This document shows positions 27,509 through 37,039 of a DNA stretch of 64,000 nucleotides, piece after piece (the first letter of the stretch is position 1; each line of letters opens with the position of its first letter). The DNA comes from Glycomyces tenuis DSM 44171. GTDB taxonomy: Bacteria > Actinomycetota > Actinomycetes > Mycobacteriales > Micromonosporaceae. The notes beneath the pieces were generated by a model, which saw only the letters and a program-made list of their open reading frames with translations, was not told where the DNA came from and searched no databases. Both the position numbers and the translations under genes were made by a program. Location: NCBI RefSeq assembly GCF_000427885.1, contig NZ_ATYW01000024.1, positions 1 through 64,000 on the forward strand, in the 5' to 3' direction.

Positions 27509-28831
27509 CTATTCGGCGACGATGCGGGGGTGCAGGTCCTCGGCGGGAGGCTCCCAGGAGTCGAGGTCGACCGGGACCTGCTCCCCCGAGCGGATGTCCC
27601 GCATCTGGTGCCCGTCCTCCCCCGAGAAGAGCACGAAGGGGATGCCGCGCCGGTCGGCGAACTTGATCTGCTTGCCGTACTTGGCCGCCGAGGGCGAGAC
27701 CTGCGTCGGGATGCCGCGGGCGCGCAGGCGCTGCGCGATCGCGTTCGACGCCGAGCGGTCCTCCTCGCCGGCCACCGCCACCAGCACGCAGGTGGGGACC
27801 TCCCGGGTGGCCGTGAGCCTCCCCGACTGGAGCAGCGGCACCAGCAGCCGCGAGACGCCGATGGACAGGCCCACGCCGGGATAGGTGTGCTTGCCGTCCG
27901 AGGCGAGCGTGTCGTAGCGGCCGCCCGAGCAGACCGAGCCGAGGCCCTCGTGGCCCTCGAGGAAGGTCTCGTAGACCGTGCCGGTGTAGTAGTCGAGGCC
28001 GCGGGCGATCTTCAGGTCGGCGACGACCAGGCCGGGGGCCTCGGCCGCGGCGGCCTCGACGACGGCCGCCAGCTCGCTCAGCCCCTCCTCGAGCAGCGGG
28101 TTCGCGACGCCGAGGGCCTTGACCTCGTCGACGAACGAGGCGTCCGCCGAGGTGATCTCGGCGAGCCTCAGGCACGCCTCCGCCTGCTCGGGGCCGACCC
28201 CGAGCTCGTCCATGAGGAGCTTCGCGACGGCCTCGGCGCCGATCTTGTCGAGCTTGTCGATGATGCGGAGGGCCTCTTCGGTGTCGTCGATGCCGAGGCC
28301 CTGATAGAAGCCCTGGGAGAGCTTGCGGTTGTTGACGTGCATGCGCACCGGCGGCAGCGGCAGGCCGCGCAGCGCGTCCGCGATGACGAGCGGGATCTCG
28401 ACCTCGTAGTGGGCGGGCAGCTCGCCCTGGTCGACGATGTCGATGTCGGCCTGCAGGAACTCGCGGTAGCGGCCCTCCTGGGGGCGCTCGCCGCGCCAGC
28501 ACGGCTGGATCTGGTAGCGGCGGAACGGGAACTGGAGCTTCCCGGCGTTCTCCAGGACGTAGCGCGCGAAGGGCACGGTCAGGTCGAAGTGGAGCCCGAG
28601 CCCGGCGTCGCCCGAGCCGGAGTCGGCCTGGAGCCGGCGCAGCACGTAGACCTCTTTCGACGTCTCGCCCTTGCGGAGCAGCTGATCCATGGGCTCGACG
28701 GCGCGCGTCCGGACGTTCGCGAAGCCGTGCAGCTCGAAGGCCCGGCGGAGATGGTCGACCACCTGCTGCTCGACGATGCGCTGCCGGGGCAGCAGTTCGG
28801 GGAAACCCGAGAGCGGCTGGGGTCGTGGCAT
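27509..28831 (-). CDS. hisS: Histidine--tRNA ligase
   Basis: 440 residues. Class II motif 2 is seen in CWRGERPQEGRYREFLQADI, the HisA-type loop in ARGLDYYTGTVYETFL, motif 3 in GVGLSIGVSRLL, and an anticodon-binding domain covers about 340-430. It charges tRNA-His in the cytosol. ATG 28831 has GAGGAG about 8 nt upstream. The N-terminus (LSGFPELLPRQRIVEQQ) differs from the E. coli type and belongs to a variant present in actinobacteria. It follows the glyoxalase II-like gene, as in the conserved hisS region of mycobacteria. Confidence 0.95.
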   Translation of the reverse strand: MPRPQPLSGFPELLPRQRIVEQQVVDHLRRAFELHGFANVRTRAVEPMDQLLRKGETSKEVYVLRRLQADSGSGDAGLGLHFDLTVPFARYVLENAGKLQFPFRRYQIQPCWRGERPQEGRYREFLQADIDIVDQGELPAHYEVEIPLVIADALRGLPLPPVRMHVNNRKLSQGFYQGLGIDDTEEALRIIDKLDKIGAEAVAKLLMDELGVGPEQAEACLRLAEITSADASFVDEVKALGVANPLLEEGLSELAAVVEAAAAEAPGLVVADLKIARGLDYYTGTVYETFLEGHEGLGSVCSGGRYDTLASDGKHTYPGVGLSIGVSRLLVPLLQSGRLTATREVPTCVLVAVAGEEDRSASNAIAQRLRARGIPTQVSPSAAKYGKQIKFADRRGIPFVLFSGEDGHQMRDIRSGEQVPVDLDSWEPPAEDLHPRIVAE

Positions 28832-28890
28832 GGCTGTCTCCTCGTTCGGACTGGCTGCGATCGGATTGCCGCGGTCGCGGCGGGCGGCGC

Positions 28891-29568
28891 TCAGCGATGG
28901 AGCCGCGCCGCCACCTGCTTGAGGTAGGGGTTCGTGGCGCGCTCGGTCGCCATGGTGGTGCGCGGGCCGTGGCCGGGCAGGACGACGACCTCGTCGGCCA
29001 GCGGCAGGACCTTGCGCTCGAGGCTGTCCCACATCTGGGCGTCGCTGCCGCCGGGCAGGTCGGTGCGGCCGATGGCGCCGGCGAAGAGGACGTCGCCGGA
29101 GAGCGTGTAGGGCGCCTCGGCGCCCGAGGTGTGGAACAGGATGGACCCGGCGGTGTGGCCGGGCGCGTGGTCGATCGTGAAGCGCATGCCGGCCAGCTCG
29201 ACGTCGGCGCCGTCCTCGAGCACGGCCACGTCGTCCGGTTCGGTCCACTCCAGGCCGGTGCCGAACATGGCGCTGGTGCCCGGACCGAAGCCCCGGGCCG
29301 GGTCGGCGAGCAGGTGCTCGTCGTCCGAGTGGATGTAGGCGGGGACCTCGTGCGAGCCGCACACGGGCGTCACCGAGAAGGTGTGGTCGAGGTGCCCGTG
29401 GGAGAGCAGCACCGCCACCGGCTTGAGCCGGTGCTCGGACAGGACGTCCTCGAGACGCGGGGCGATGCCGATGCCGGGGTCGACGACGACGCACTCCGAA
29501 CCGCGGCCGTCGGCCAGCACATAGCAGTTCGTGCCGAACGCATCGGCCACAAGCGTCTCGATGAGCAC
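28891..29568 (-). CDS. Metallo-beta-lactamase fold hydrolase (glyoxalase II-like)
   Basis: 225 residues. The metal site is SHGHLDH (H57, H59, D61, H62), with further ligands in DHAPGHTAGS, LSGDVLF and LPGHGPRTTM. It is similar to hydroxyacylglutathione hydrolase; actinobacteria lack glutathione, so the real thioester is probably of another thiol (mycothiol is a guess). It is encoded just upstream of hisS, the usual place for this gene in actinobacteria. Divergent from the 29698 gene. Confidence 0.9.
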   Translation of the reverse strand: MLIETLVADAFGTNCYVLADGRGSECVVVDPGIGIAPRLEDVLSEHRLKPVAVLLSHGHLDHTFSVTPVCGSHEVPAYIHSDDEHLLADPARGFGPGTSAMFGTGLEWTEPDDVAVLEDGADVELAGMRFTIDHAPGHTAGSILFHTSGAEAPYTLSGDVLFAGAIGRTDLPGGSDAQMWDSLERKVLPLADEVVVLPGHGPRTTMATERATNPYLKQVAARLHR

Positions 29569-29697
29569 CCGCTCCCCCTTCCCTCGCGGGCCTCAGGATA
29601 CACCCGGCGGCCAGCAGTGACCCGTCTGACAGAGCCGGATACACTGCCATTCGCGTAACCCCCAGTACGAGCAATGGTCAACCGAGGAGGCCCCGCA

Positions 29698-30012
29698 GTG
29701 CCCGCCAAGTCCAAGCACATGGAGCGGCGCAAGCAGCGCATCGCGAACGCGAAGAAGAACGCGCGCCTGGCGGGCAAGCTGCGCCGCCGCCGGAGGCTCC
29801 AGGCCACGTTCGGACTGCTGGCCATCATCGTGCTCGTGGGCGCCGGGTACCTGTGGCAGAGCGGATTCTTCGAGTCCGACGAGCCCGCCGACGACCCGGC
29901 CGTGACCGAGACCCCCACCTCCGACGTCAGCGGCTCGCCCACCGCGGAGCCGACGGACGGGGCGAGCGAGGCGCCGACCGGCGAGACGCCGACCGCGGAG
30001 ACGACCGAATAA
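29698..30012 (+). CDS. Small single-pass membrane protein, basic N-terminus and acidic C-terminus
   Basis: 104 residues from GTG 29698, chosen because GAGGAGG is 7 nt upstream; ATG 29674 would lie before that site. The first 40 residues are strongly basic (MERRKQRIANAKKNARLAGK), followed by a membrane helix (about 41-63) and a Thr/Glu/Pro/Ala-rich acidic tail. The family is not recognised. The same basic-helix-acidic layout opens the peptidyl-prolyl isomerase encoded 36 nt downstream, so the two are probably one operon and may be related in their N-termini. Confidence 0.75.
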   Translation: MPAKSKHMERRKQRIANAKKNARLAGKLRRRRRLQATFGLLAIIVLVGAGYLWQSGFFESDEPADDPAVTETPTSDVSGSPTAEPTDGASEAPTGETPTAETTE

Positions 30013-30048
30013 CCCCTGACAGACGACGAATTCGAAGGAGACCCGACG

Positions 30049-30885
30049 GTGGCGTCGAAACAATCGCAACGCATGGCCGCCCGCCAGCAGCTTCAGCAGC
30101 GCATGGCGGAGAAGGCGGAGCGCGAGCGCAAGCAGCGCACCGTCTGGTGGAGCATCGGCGGCGTCGGCGCGCTCGTCGTGCTGGGGCTCCTGGCGTGGGT
30201 CGCCTTCACCGTGTTCGCGCCCGATGAGGAGAGCGACTCCGCTTCGGACGACACCGCGTCCACCGCCCCCAGCGAGGAGGAGTCCCCCGCCACCGTCCCC
30301 GACGGCGTGCCGGTCGAGCCGGTCATCATCGACTCGATGACCATGAGCGAGCCCGAGTCGGGCGAGACCGCCGAGTGCGCGTACACGCCCACCACCGGCA
30401 CCGAGACGCCGCCCGCCGAGCAGCCCGCCTCCGGGGTGCAGGAGATGACCATCGAGACCGGTCTGGGGACGATCACCGCCGAGATCGACACCGCGAACGC
30501 CCCGTGCACCGCCGGCTCGTTCACCTACCTCGCCGGCCAGGGCTACTTCGACGGCTCGCAGTGCCACCGGCTGACCACCGAGGGCATCTTCGTCCTCCAA
30601 TGCGGTGATCCCGACGCGCGCGCCGCGCTCGAGTCGGGCAACCCGCAGGGCGCGGGCATGGGCGGCCCCGGCTACCAGATGGCCGAGGAGAACCTGCCCG
30701 AGGAGGCCGAGAACAACTACCCGGCCGGGACCCTCGCGATGGCGAACGCCGGGGCGGGCACCACCGGCAGCCAGTTCTTCCTCGTCTACGAGGACACGAG
30801 CCTGCCCGCCGACTACACGATCCTGGGGCAGATCACCTCCGGCCTCGAGGTCGTGCAGGAGGTCGCCGCGGCCGGCGCCATGTGA
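30049..30885 (+). CDS. Peptidyl-prolyl cis-trans isomerase, cyclophilin type, membrane-anchored
   Basis: 278 residues. The N-terminus is basic (residues 1-38), with one membrane helix at about 39-62 and a Ser/Glu linker, then a cyclophilin domain (about 138-278) with GYFDGSQCHRLTTEGIFVLQ, GGPGYQMAEENLPE and GTTGSQFFLVYEDT. It catalyses proline isomerisation outside the membrane. The catalytic Arg of typical cyclophilins (FHRVI) appears here as CHRLTT. GTG 30049 has AAGGAG 8 nt upstream. This matches the ppi gene usually next to relA and hisS. Confidence 0.9.
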   Translation: MASKQSQRMAARQQLQQRMAEKAERERKQRTVWWSIGGVGALVVLGLLAWVAFTVFAPDEESDSASDDTASTAPSEEESPATVPDGVPVEPVIIDSMTMSEPESGETAECAYTPTTGTETPPAEQPASGVQEMTIETGLGTITAEIDTANAPCTAGSFTYLAGQGYFDGSQCHRLTTEGIFVLQCGDPDARAALESGNPQGAGMGGPGYQMAEENLPEEAENNYPAGTLAMANAGAGTTGSQFFLVYEDTSLPADYTILGQITSGLEVVQEVAAAGAM

Positions 30886-30893
30886 TCCACGAG

Positions 30894-30916
30894 CCGGGGG
30901 CCGATGCTGGCCCCGG
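30894..30916 (+). terminator. Hairpin downstream of the cyclophilin gene
   Basis: CCGGGGGCC (30894-30902) pairs with GGCCCCGG (30909-30916), with one bulge and a 6-nt loop, starting 9 nt after the stop codon. GTTA follows. A probable terminator before the repeat array and relA. Confidence 0.55.
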
Positions 30917-30956
30917 TTACCATGGGAACCTAAGCTTGATGAGCGATACCGGCACC

Positions 30957-31089
30957 TACGGCGAAGTTCGCGGGGCCTGAACGGGTACCCCGGGGCGACG
31001 CTCGCGAGCCGCAAACGGGTACCCACGGCGACGCTTGCGAGCCGTAAATTGGCACCCACGGTGAAGCTTGCGAGCCGTAAATTGGCACA
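30957..31089 (+). repeat. Tandem intergenic repeat, four units of 33-34 nt (locus A)
   Basis: Units begin near 30957, 30991, 31024 and 31057. The last two are nearly identical and read C-ACGGYGAMGCTTGCGAGCCG followed by TAAATTGGCAC. Unit spacing is 33 nt for the last two steps and 34 for the first. The array fills most of the space between the cyclophilin terminator and relA and ends about 10 nt before the relA ribosome site. Copies in other intergenic regions are listed separately. Confidence 0.85.
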
Positions 31090-31110
31090 GCGAGTCATGA
31101 GGAGGCGACG

Positions 31111-33483
31111 GTGGTGACCGAACGAGCCGCAGGGCCCGACGGGAGGATCTCGGACACCGAGACGCAGGCCTCCGGCTCGGAGGCCGTCTCGGTCGGTCCG
31201 CCCACGGGTCGGCGCATGCGCGCCCGCCTGGCGCGGTTCAACGCGCCCTGGCAGTCCTCGACGCTGCCCGAGGTCCTCGAACCCCTGGTGGCGACCCACC
31301 GGGCCGCCCACCCGCGGGCCGACGTGCGGCTACTCCAGCAGGCGTACACGCGGGCCGAGCAGCTGCACAGCGGCCAGTTCCGCAAGTCCGGCGACCCGTA
31401 CATCACGCATCCGCTCGCGGTGGCCTCGATCCTGGCCGAGCTCGGCATGGACACGAACACGCTGGTCGCGGCGCTGCTGCACGACACGGTCGAGGACACC
31501 GAGTACACGCTCGACGAGCTCGCCGACGAGTTCGGCGGCGAGGTCGCGCTCCTCGTCGACGGCGTCACCAAGCTCGACAAGGTGAAGCTCGGGGACGCGG
31601 CCAAGGCCGAGACCATCCGCAAGATGGTCGTGGCGATGGCCAAGGACCCCCGCGTGCTGGTCATCAAGCTCGCCGACCGGCTGCACAACATGCGCACGCT
31701 GACGTTCCTGGCGCCCGAGAAGCAGGAGCAGAAGGCCCGCGAGACGCTCGAGATCCTCGCCCCGCTGGCCCACCGCCTCGGGATGAACACCATCAAATGG
31801 GAGCTCGAGGACCTCTCCTTCGCGACGCTGTACAAGAAGCGGTACTCCGAGATCGCCCGCCTGGTCTCCGAGCACTCCCCGCAGCGGGAGATGCTCCTCC
31901 AGCAGGTGACCGCGCAGGTCAAGGAGCAGCTGAAGGACTCCCGGATCAAGGCGGACGTGTCGGGCCGGCCGAAGCACCTGTACTCGATCTACCAGAAGAT
32001 GATCGTGCGCGGCCGCGACTTCAACGACATCTACGACCTCGTCGGCCTGCGGATCCTGGTCGAGAACGAGCGGGACTGCTATGCGGCCCTCGGGGTGATC
32101 CACGCGTCCTGGCAGCCGGTTCCCGGCCGCTTCAAGGACTACATCGCGATGCCGAAGTTCAACATGTACCAGTCGCTGCACACGACGGTCATCGGGCCGA
32201 ACGGCAAGCCGGTCGAGATGCAGATCCGCACCTGGGCGATGCACCGCACCGCCGAGTACGGCATCGCGGCGCACTGGAAGTACAAGGAGACGAAGAACTC
32301 CACCGTCGCGGGCCCGCCCGCGCACATCGACGACATGGCGTGGCTGCGCCAGCTGCTGGACTGGCAGCGGGAGGCGGCCGACCCCTCGGAGTTCCTCGAC
32401 GCGCTGCGCTTCGACCTGGCCTCCTCGGAGGCGTACGTGTTCACCCCCAAGGGCGACGTGATCGCGCTGCCGGCGGGCTCGACGCCGGTCGACTTCGCCT
32501 ACGCCGTCCACACCGAGGTCGGCAGGCGGTGCATCGGCGCGCAGGTGAACGGCAAGATCGTGCCGCTGGAGTCGACGCTGTCGAACGGCGACGTGGTCGA
32601 GGTGTTCACCTCGAACTCGGAGACCGCCGGTCCGAGCGAGGACTGGCTGAACTTCGTCAAGAGTCCGCGGGCCCGCACCAAGATCAAGCAGTACTTCAAG
32701 AAGGAGCGCCGCGAGGAGGCGATCGAGCTCGGCAAGGACGAGCTCACGCGCGCGATGCGCAAGCGGCGGCTGCCGCTGCAGCGGATGCTCACGCACGACA
32801 ATCTGACCTCGCTCGCGAAGGACTTGAACCTCAAGGACGTCGAGGCGCTGTACGCCGCGCTGGGCGAGCGCCACATCTCGCCGACGCACGTGGTGACGCG
32901 CCTGCTGGAGGTCCAGGGCGGCGCCGAGGGCGCCACCGAGGACATGGCGGAGGCGACGGCGCCGACGCAGCCGGCGAGGATCGTGCCCGAGGCGCACGGC
33001 GACATCCACGTCGCGGTGACGGTGGCGGGCATGGACGAGGGCGAGATGCCGGTGCGGCTCGCCCACTGCTGCAACCCGATCCCGGGCGATTCGATCATCG
33101 GCTTCGCGACGCGCTACCACGTGATCAGCATTCACCGGCGGGACTGCGAGAACGCCGAGGAGCGCATCGAGCTGCAACCGGACCGGGTGCTGGAGGTCCG
33201 CTGGTCCGACGAGGACGACCAGGCGACCTTCGTGGCGACGGTGCAGGTCGAGGCGCTGGACCGCCATCGTCTGCTGGCCGACGTGACGCAGGTGCTGTCG
33301 GGCGAGCGCGTGTCGATCCTGTCGGCGACGGTGACGACGACGAGGGACCGGGTCGCGCTGTCGCGCTTCACTTTCGAGATGGCGACGCCCGAGCACCTGG
33401 ACCACATCATCAAGGTGATCCGCAAGGTCGACGGCGTCTACGACGCCTACCGCCTCACCGGCGCCGAGTCGTCCAGGCCCTGA
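31111..33483 (+). CDS. relA: Bifunctional (p)ppGpp synthetase/hydrolase RelA/SpoT
   Basis: 790 residues. The HD hydrolase domain has [12 protein letters not shown] (about residue 128). The synthetase domain has [20 protein letters not shown] (about 353) and [16 protein letters not shown] domain ([15 protein letters not shown], about 445), a helical region with a conserved zinc-finger-like segment ([18 protein letters not shown]) and a C-terminal ACT domain (about 710-785) follow. It makes and degrades the stringent-response alarmone. GAGGAGG lies 5 nt before GTG 31111 and 8 nt before GTG 31114, either of which may be used. It is on the plus strand, opposite to secD/secF. Confidence 0.96.
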   Translation: MVTERAAGPDGRISDTETQASGSEAVSVGPPTGRRMRARLARFNAPWQSSTLPEVLEPLVATHRAAHPRADVRLLQQAYTRAEQLHSGQFRKSGDPYITHPLAVASILAELGMDTNTLVAALLHDTVEDTEYTLDELADEFGGEVALLVDGVTKLDKVKLGDAAKAETIRKMVVAMAKDPRVLVIKLADRLHNMRTLTFLAPEKQEQKARETLEILAPLAHRLGMNTIKWELEDLSFATLYKKRYSEIARLVSEHSPQREMLLQQVTAQVKEQLKDSRIKADVSGRPKHLYSIYQKMIVRGRDFNDIYDLVGLRILVENERDCYAALGVIHASWQPVPGRFKDYIAMPKFNMYQSLHTTVIGPNGKPVEMQIRTWAMHRTAEYGIAAHWKYKETKNSTVAGPPAHIDDMAWLRQLLDWQREAADPSEFLDALRFDLASSEAYVFTPKGDVIALPAGSTPVDFAYAVHTEVGRRCIGAQVNGKIVPLESTLSNGDVVEVFTSNSETAGPSEDWLNFVKSPRARTKIKQYFKKERREEAIELGKDELTRAMRKRRLPLQRMLTHDNLTSLAKDLNLKDVEALYAALGERHISPTHVVTRLLEVQGGAEGATEDMAEATAPTQPARIVPEAHGDIHVAVTVAGMDEGEMPVRLAHCCNPIPGDSIIGFATRYHVISIHRRDCENAEERIELQPDRVLEVRWSDEDDQATFVATVQVEALDRHRLLADVTQVLSGERVSILSATVTTTRDRVALSRFTFEMATPEHLDHIIKVIRKVDGVYDAYRLTGAESSRP

Positions 33484-33696
33484 GCGGTACGGCGAACCGG
33501 CTCCCGTTCGTCGCAGCCGTTCGCGAAGTCGACGACGGCGGCATCGCCTCGTGTCACGGTTCGGGCCTACCGCATATGAGGTGCGATCGGCCGGTTTCGT
33601 GGCGTACGTCAGGCTTCGCGCCCCAGGGCGGCGGTGGTTCCGAGGGTCGCTATATGTTTGGGGCGATTCCCTGGTGGCACAACCGAAAGCGTGGCG

Positions 33697-34176
33697 ATGA
33701 CGACACTCTCCGATTTCAGCGAAGACGAACGGGCCCTCATCCTGGACGCTCCGGGGGCGGTGCTCAACGCCACCGTCGTCTCCGACGGGCGGCCGAGCCC
33801 CCTGGAGTTCCTCAAGGAGCTCTCCGCGGGCGCCAAGGTGTTCCGGGAGGCGCAGCGGGACGAGAACCGATTCGTGCGGGCCGTCGCGAACGCGATCCGC
33901 GAACGCGGAAGCGACAGTTCGGGCGGCCAGGGCCTCCCCGACTCGGAGGAGGCGATGTCCGCGGCGCTCGACCAGGCCGGGCGGGCGCTCACGCTGCTGC
34001 GGGAGCGGGCCGACGGCGACGACGCCGAGGAGTACGGCGCGTGGCTGGTCCGCATCGCCGTGCACGTCAGCGAGGCGTCCAAGTCCAAGCTCGGAGGACT
34101 CTTCAGCAAGAAGGTCGCCGTCACCCCCGGCGAGCAGGCCTTCATCGAGCGGCTCACCGAGGCCGTCAAGGACTAA
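33697..34176 (+). CDS. Conserved-looking hypothetical protein, 159 residues
   Basis: The family is not recognised. It is a soluble, helical, acidic protein: DFSEDERALILDAPGAVLNA at the start, a KELSAGAKVFREAQRDENRF segment and a C-terminal VTPGEQAFIERLTEAVKD. ATG 33697 has GAAAG 7 nt upstream; ATG 33634 would add 21 residues of unlike composition. Strong third-position GC supports coding. Its TAA stop lies exactly opposite the point where the convergent monooxygenase gene should end. The general look resembles small cytosolic proteins that some actinobacteria carry near stress genes, but I do not assign a role. Confidence 0.65.
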   Translation: MTTLSDFSEDERALILDAPGAVLNATVVSDGRPSPLEFLKELSAGAKVFREAQRDENRFVRAVANAIRERGSDSSGGQGLPDSEEAMSAALDQAGRALTLLRERADGDDAEEYGAWLVRIAVHVSEASKSKLGGLFSKKVAVTPGEQAFIERLTEAVKD

Positions 34177-35379
34177 GGCCGCGGCCTCCCAGTCGATGTC
34201 GTAGGCGTACTGCCAGGCGGTCTTCTCCGGAGTGTTGAACTTCTCGAGGAAGAAGGGCATGAGGAGGTCGCGGAACCTCGCCGCCAGCGGGCCCGCGGCC
34301 TTGGCCCGGTTGGTCCTGGCCGCCGCGGCGATGACGCGTTCGACGCGCTCGCGGCGCCGCCGCCGGTAGGCCTGGAAGGCCGCCTCCGGCGGGAGGTCGC
34401 GCAGGCACAGGGCCAGTTCGACGGCCGACTCCGCCGCGAGCGAGGCCCCCTGCCCCGAGGACGGCGAGGTGGCGTGCGCGGCGTCGCCGACCAGGACCAT
34501 CCGGCCCTTCGACCACCGCGGCAGGCGCGGCAGGTCCTCGAGCTTGTGCGCCGGGGCGAAGTCCTCCGGTGTCACGCGGTCGAGGATCGCCGTCGCCGGG
34601 CCGTGGTCGCGCGCGAAGGCGAGGCGCAGGCGCCGCATCCAGGTCTCGACGTCGGTCTCCCGCAGCTCGTCACGATCGATGCGCCTGATCGGGAGGTTGG
34701 CGAACCAACCGCATTCGTCCCCTTCGATCTGGTATCCGAAGAAGGCCGTGCGGCCGAACACGAAGTGCTGGGCGCCGCCGGTGTCTGGCAGGCCGTCGCC
34801 CTCGACGTAGCCGCCGAAGCTGACCAGGCCGGTGTAGCGCGGCTCGGGCGCCTTGGGGTCGATGCGGGTGCGCACGGCCGAGTGGATGCCGTCGCAGCCG
34901 ATGAGGACGTCGGCTTCGGCGGTGGTGTGGTCGTCGAACTGGGCTATGACGCTGCGCCCGGTGTCGACGGCGTCGACGAAGCGTTTGCCGTACACGAACT
35001 CGACGCCTTCGGCCGCGGCGTGGCGCTGGAGCTCGGCGGTCAGGGTGCCGCGCGGGAGCGTGAGGCGGGGACGCAGCTCGGGGAGGTCGCTCATCTCGCC
35101 GAGGACCTTGCCGGTGTAGCTCTGGACGATGAACCGGGGCGTGGGCGCGGCGAGGCCGTCGAGCAGGTGGTCGGCGCCGACGAGGGCGAGCGCGGCCCGG
35201 CCGTTGGGGGCGATCGAGAGCGGCCCGCCCGCGGTTCCCGAACCGGGGCGGCGGGCCTCGTGGACGACCGCTTCGATGCCGGCCCTGCGCAGCGCGAGCG
35301 CGGCCGTCGGGCCGGCCACGCCCCCGCCGATGATGATCGCGGTCTTGGCCTTGGCCTGGGGTTTCGCTGTGTCGGTCAT
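34174..35379 (-). CDS. FAD-dependent monooxygenase (class A flavoprotein), apparent loss of stop codon
   Basis: About 401 family-like residues from ATG 35379. The FAD Rossmann motif is IIIGGGVAGPTAALALRRAG (15-34), the DG motif is LIGCDGIHSAVR, and the GD motif is MVLVGDAAHATSPSSGQGAS (about 294-313). These NAD(P)H-dependent enzymes hydroxylate aromatic or other organic substrates. The conserved part ends at YDIDWEAAA, but no stop follows: the frame stays open through the whole 33697 gene and into antisense relA, down to 31330. Removing one A from CTAAG at 34173-34177 would restore TAG. The given left end is the expected natural end, not a real stop. Confidence 0.8.
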
Positions 35380-35573
35380 GTCGGTCTCCGCTGGTCGATG
35401 TGCGTTGCGGCCACGGTATGGCGGAGTTCGGGCGCGGCGAATCGGCCTGGAGTCGCGTCCGGGGATCGACCGGGGTTGTACGCGGGGCCCGGGTGCGCTC
35501 TTCCGCGAGTGCGCCCCTGGGGCGCCTTGGAGCCTTTATATTGAACGTCACTCACGCACAAAGGGGGATTACC

Positions 35574-35771
35574 GTGGGTATGGACGACAAGTTCAACGAG
35601 ATGAAGGACAAGGCCCGGGACAAGGCCGACGAGGCCAAGGACAAGGGCAGCGAGATGTTCAACCGCGACAAGGACTCGCCGGAGGACGACGAGCAGGGCG
35701 GCGGTCGCATGGACGACCTCAAGGAGCGGGGCCAGGACGCCGCCTCGAGGTTCCAGGACCGGGGCGAGTAG
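35574..35771 (+). CDS. Small charged stress-type protein (CsbD/antitoxin-like composition)
   Basis: 65 residues from GTG 35574 (GGGGG 6 nt upstream); ATG 35580 is also possible. It is almost entirely charged helix: DDKFNEMKDKARDKADEAKD, then GSEMFNRDKDSPEDDEQ and a C-terminal DLKERGQDAASRFQDRG. This composition is shared by CsbD-like stress proteins and by small actinobacterial proteins annotated as antitoxins; I cannot decide between them. A TATATT hexamer at 35537-35542 could be the -10 box. A terminator follows at 35798. Divergent from the monooxygenase gene. Confidence 0.65.
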   Translation: MGMDDKFNEMKDKARDKADEAKDKGSEMFNRDKDSPEDDEQGGGRMDDLKERGQDAASRFQDRGE

Positions 35772-35797
35772 CCGGGCGGTCTCACCGAAAGCGCGAG

Positions 35798-35830
35798 GGG
35801 CGGGCGGATCCGATTCGGATCCGCCCGCCC
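35798..35830. terminator. Hairpin terminator between the small charged protein gene and secF
   Basis: 16-nt complementary arms (35798-35813 and 35815-35830) around one base form a hairpin of about 14 bp with a small loop, followed by tcttgtt. It lies 26 nt after the plus-strand stop and 24 nt from the secF stop, so it can serve both. Confidence 0.8.
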
Positions 35831-35854
35831 TCTTGTTCGCGTCTGGAGCGCGGT

Positions 35855-37030
35855 CTAACGGCGCTTCTTGCGGCGCTGCGGGCGCGGGCCGCCCGAGCCG
35901 GCGCCTGCCGTGGCCTTGGGCTCATCGAGCAGTTCGAGCGGGATCTCGTCGGTCTTCGCGGTGCGGAGCCGGTCGTCGTCCTCGTCGTCCGCGTCGCGGT
36001 CCTCGGCTTTGCCCCGCTCCTCGGTCCCGTCCGAGCGCTTGTTGGCGATCTTCTGGTTGTGACGCCGGTAGGCGGCGCTCCGTTCGGCCATGTCGACCAC
36101 CCACGGCGCGGCCAGGAAGATCGAGGAGTAGGTGCCGACGACCATGCCGATGAACAGCACCAGCGCCAGGTCCTTCAGGGTGCCGACGCCGAGCATGCCC
36201 ACGCCGACGACCAGGAGCGCCGCCACCGGCAGCACGCCGATGATGGTCGTGTTGATCGAGCGCATGAGGGTCTGGTTGACCGCGTCGTTGACGGCCTCGG
36301 CGAAGGTCTTCTGCCGCGTCTGGAGCAGGTTCGCGGTGTTCTCCTGGACCTTGTCGAAGACGACGACGGTGTCGTACAGGGAGTAGCCCAGGATCGTCAG
36401 GATGCCGACGATGGTCGACGGCGTGACCTCGAAGCCGGACAGGGCGTAGATGCCGGCGGTGAGGACCAGGTCGTGCAGCAGCGCCCCGATGGACGCGATC
36501 GCCATGCGCCGCTCGTAGCGGATCCAGATGAACGCGGAGACGAGCACCAGGAACACGCCGAGCGCGATGAGCGCCTGGTTGGAGACGGCCGCGCCCCAGG
36601 TCCCGGAGACCGTGGAGACCGAGATCTCCTGTGGGTCGACGCCGGCCGCCTCGGCCATGGCCTCGCGGATGTCCTGGGACTGCTCGTCGTCGACCTCGGC
36701 GATGCGGACGATGTAGGAGGCGCCGTCGCCGGTGCCGGCGACCTGGGCGGAGGCGATCTCGGCTCCGACGCCCTCGGCGGCGTCCTCGACCTCGGTCAGC
36801 GAGGTGCCTGAAGTGGAGGGTACGTTGTACTGGTTGCCGCCGGCGAAGTCGATGCCGAGGACGAAGCCCTTGGTGAGCATGACGACGACGCAGCCGAGGA
36901 TCACGACCGCCGAGACGAGGTACCAGCGCTTGCGGTTCGGGACGAACTGGATGTCCGTCTCGCCCCGGTAGAGCTTGCTCCAGATGGACAGCCGCTCGGG
37001 CTTGTCGGCTTGCTTCTGCTTGGTGCTCAT
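35855..37030 (-). CDS. secF: Protein translocase subunit SecF
   Basis: 391 residues with six membrane helices. FVLGIDFAGGNQYNVPSTSG near residue 70 is the conserved first periplasmic motif, and the SecD/SecF core is seen in GYSLYDTVVVFDKVQENTAN and LMRSINTTIIGVLPVAALLV. With SecD it uses the proton gradient to help the Sec channel export proteins. The C-terminal 60 residues are cytoplasmic, acidic, then Lys/Arg-rich (RPQRRKKRR). The secD stop and the secF ribosome site (AAGGAG) overlap, with ATG 10 nt later, so the two are coupled. Confidence 0.96.
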   Translation of the reverse strand: MSTKQKQADKPERLSIWSKLYRGETDIQFVPNRKRWYLVSAVVILGCVVVMLTKGFVLGIDFAGGNQYNVPSTSGTSLTEVEDAAEGVGAEIASAQVAGTGDGASYIVRIAEVDDEQSQDIREAMAEAAGVDPQEISVSTVSGTWGAAVSNQALIALGVFLVLVSAFIWIRYERRMAIASIGALLHDLVLTAGIYALSGFEVTPSTIVGILTILGYSLYDTVVVFDKVQENTANLLQTRQKTFAEAVNDAVNQTLMRSINTTIIGVLPVAALLVVGVGMLGVGTLKDLALVLFIGMVVGTYSSIFLAAPWVVDMAERSAAYRRHNQKIANKRSDGTEERGKAEDRDADDEDDDRLRTAKTDEIPLELLDEPKATAGAGSGGPRPQRRKKRR

Positions 37031-37039
37031 CGGTGCTCC

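Noticed and set aside
31330-34173. A 948-codon open frame on the minus strand antisense to relA and the 33697 gene, continuous with the monooxygenase
   Set aside because: Composition (Arg/His/Val/Leu/Asp-rich without folds) is that of the antisense of GC-rich coding sequence; relA on the plus strand is unmistakable. Kept only as evidence for a missing stop.
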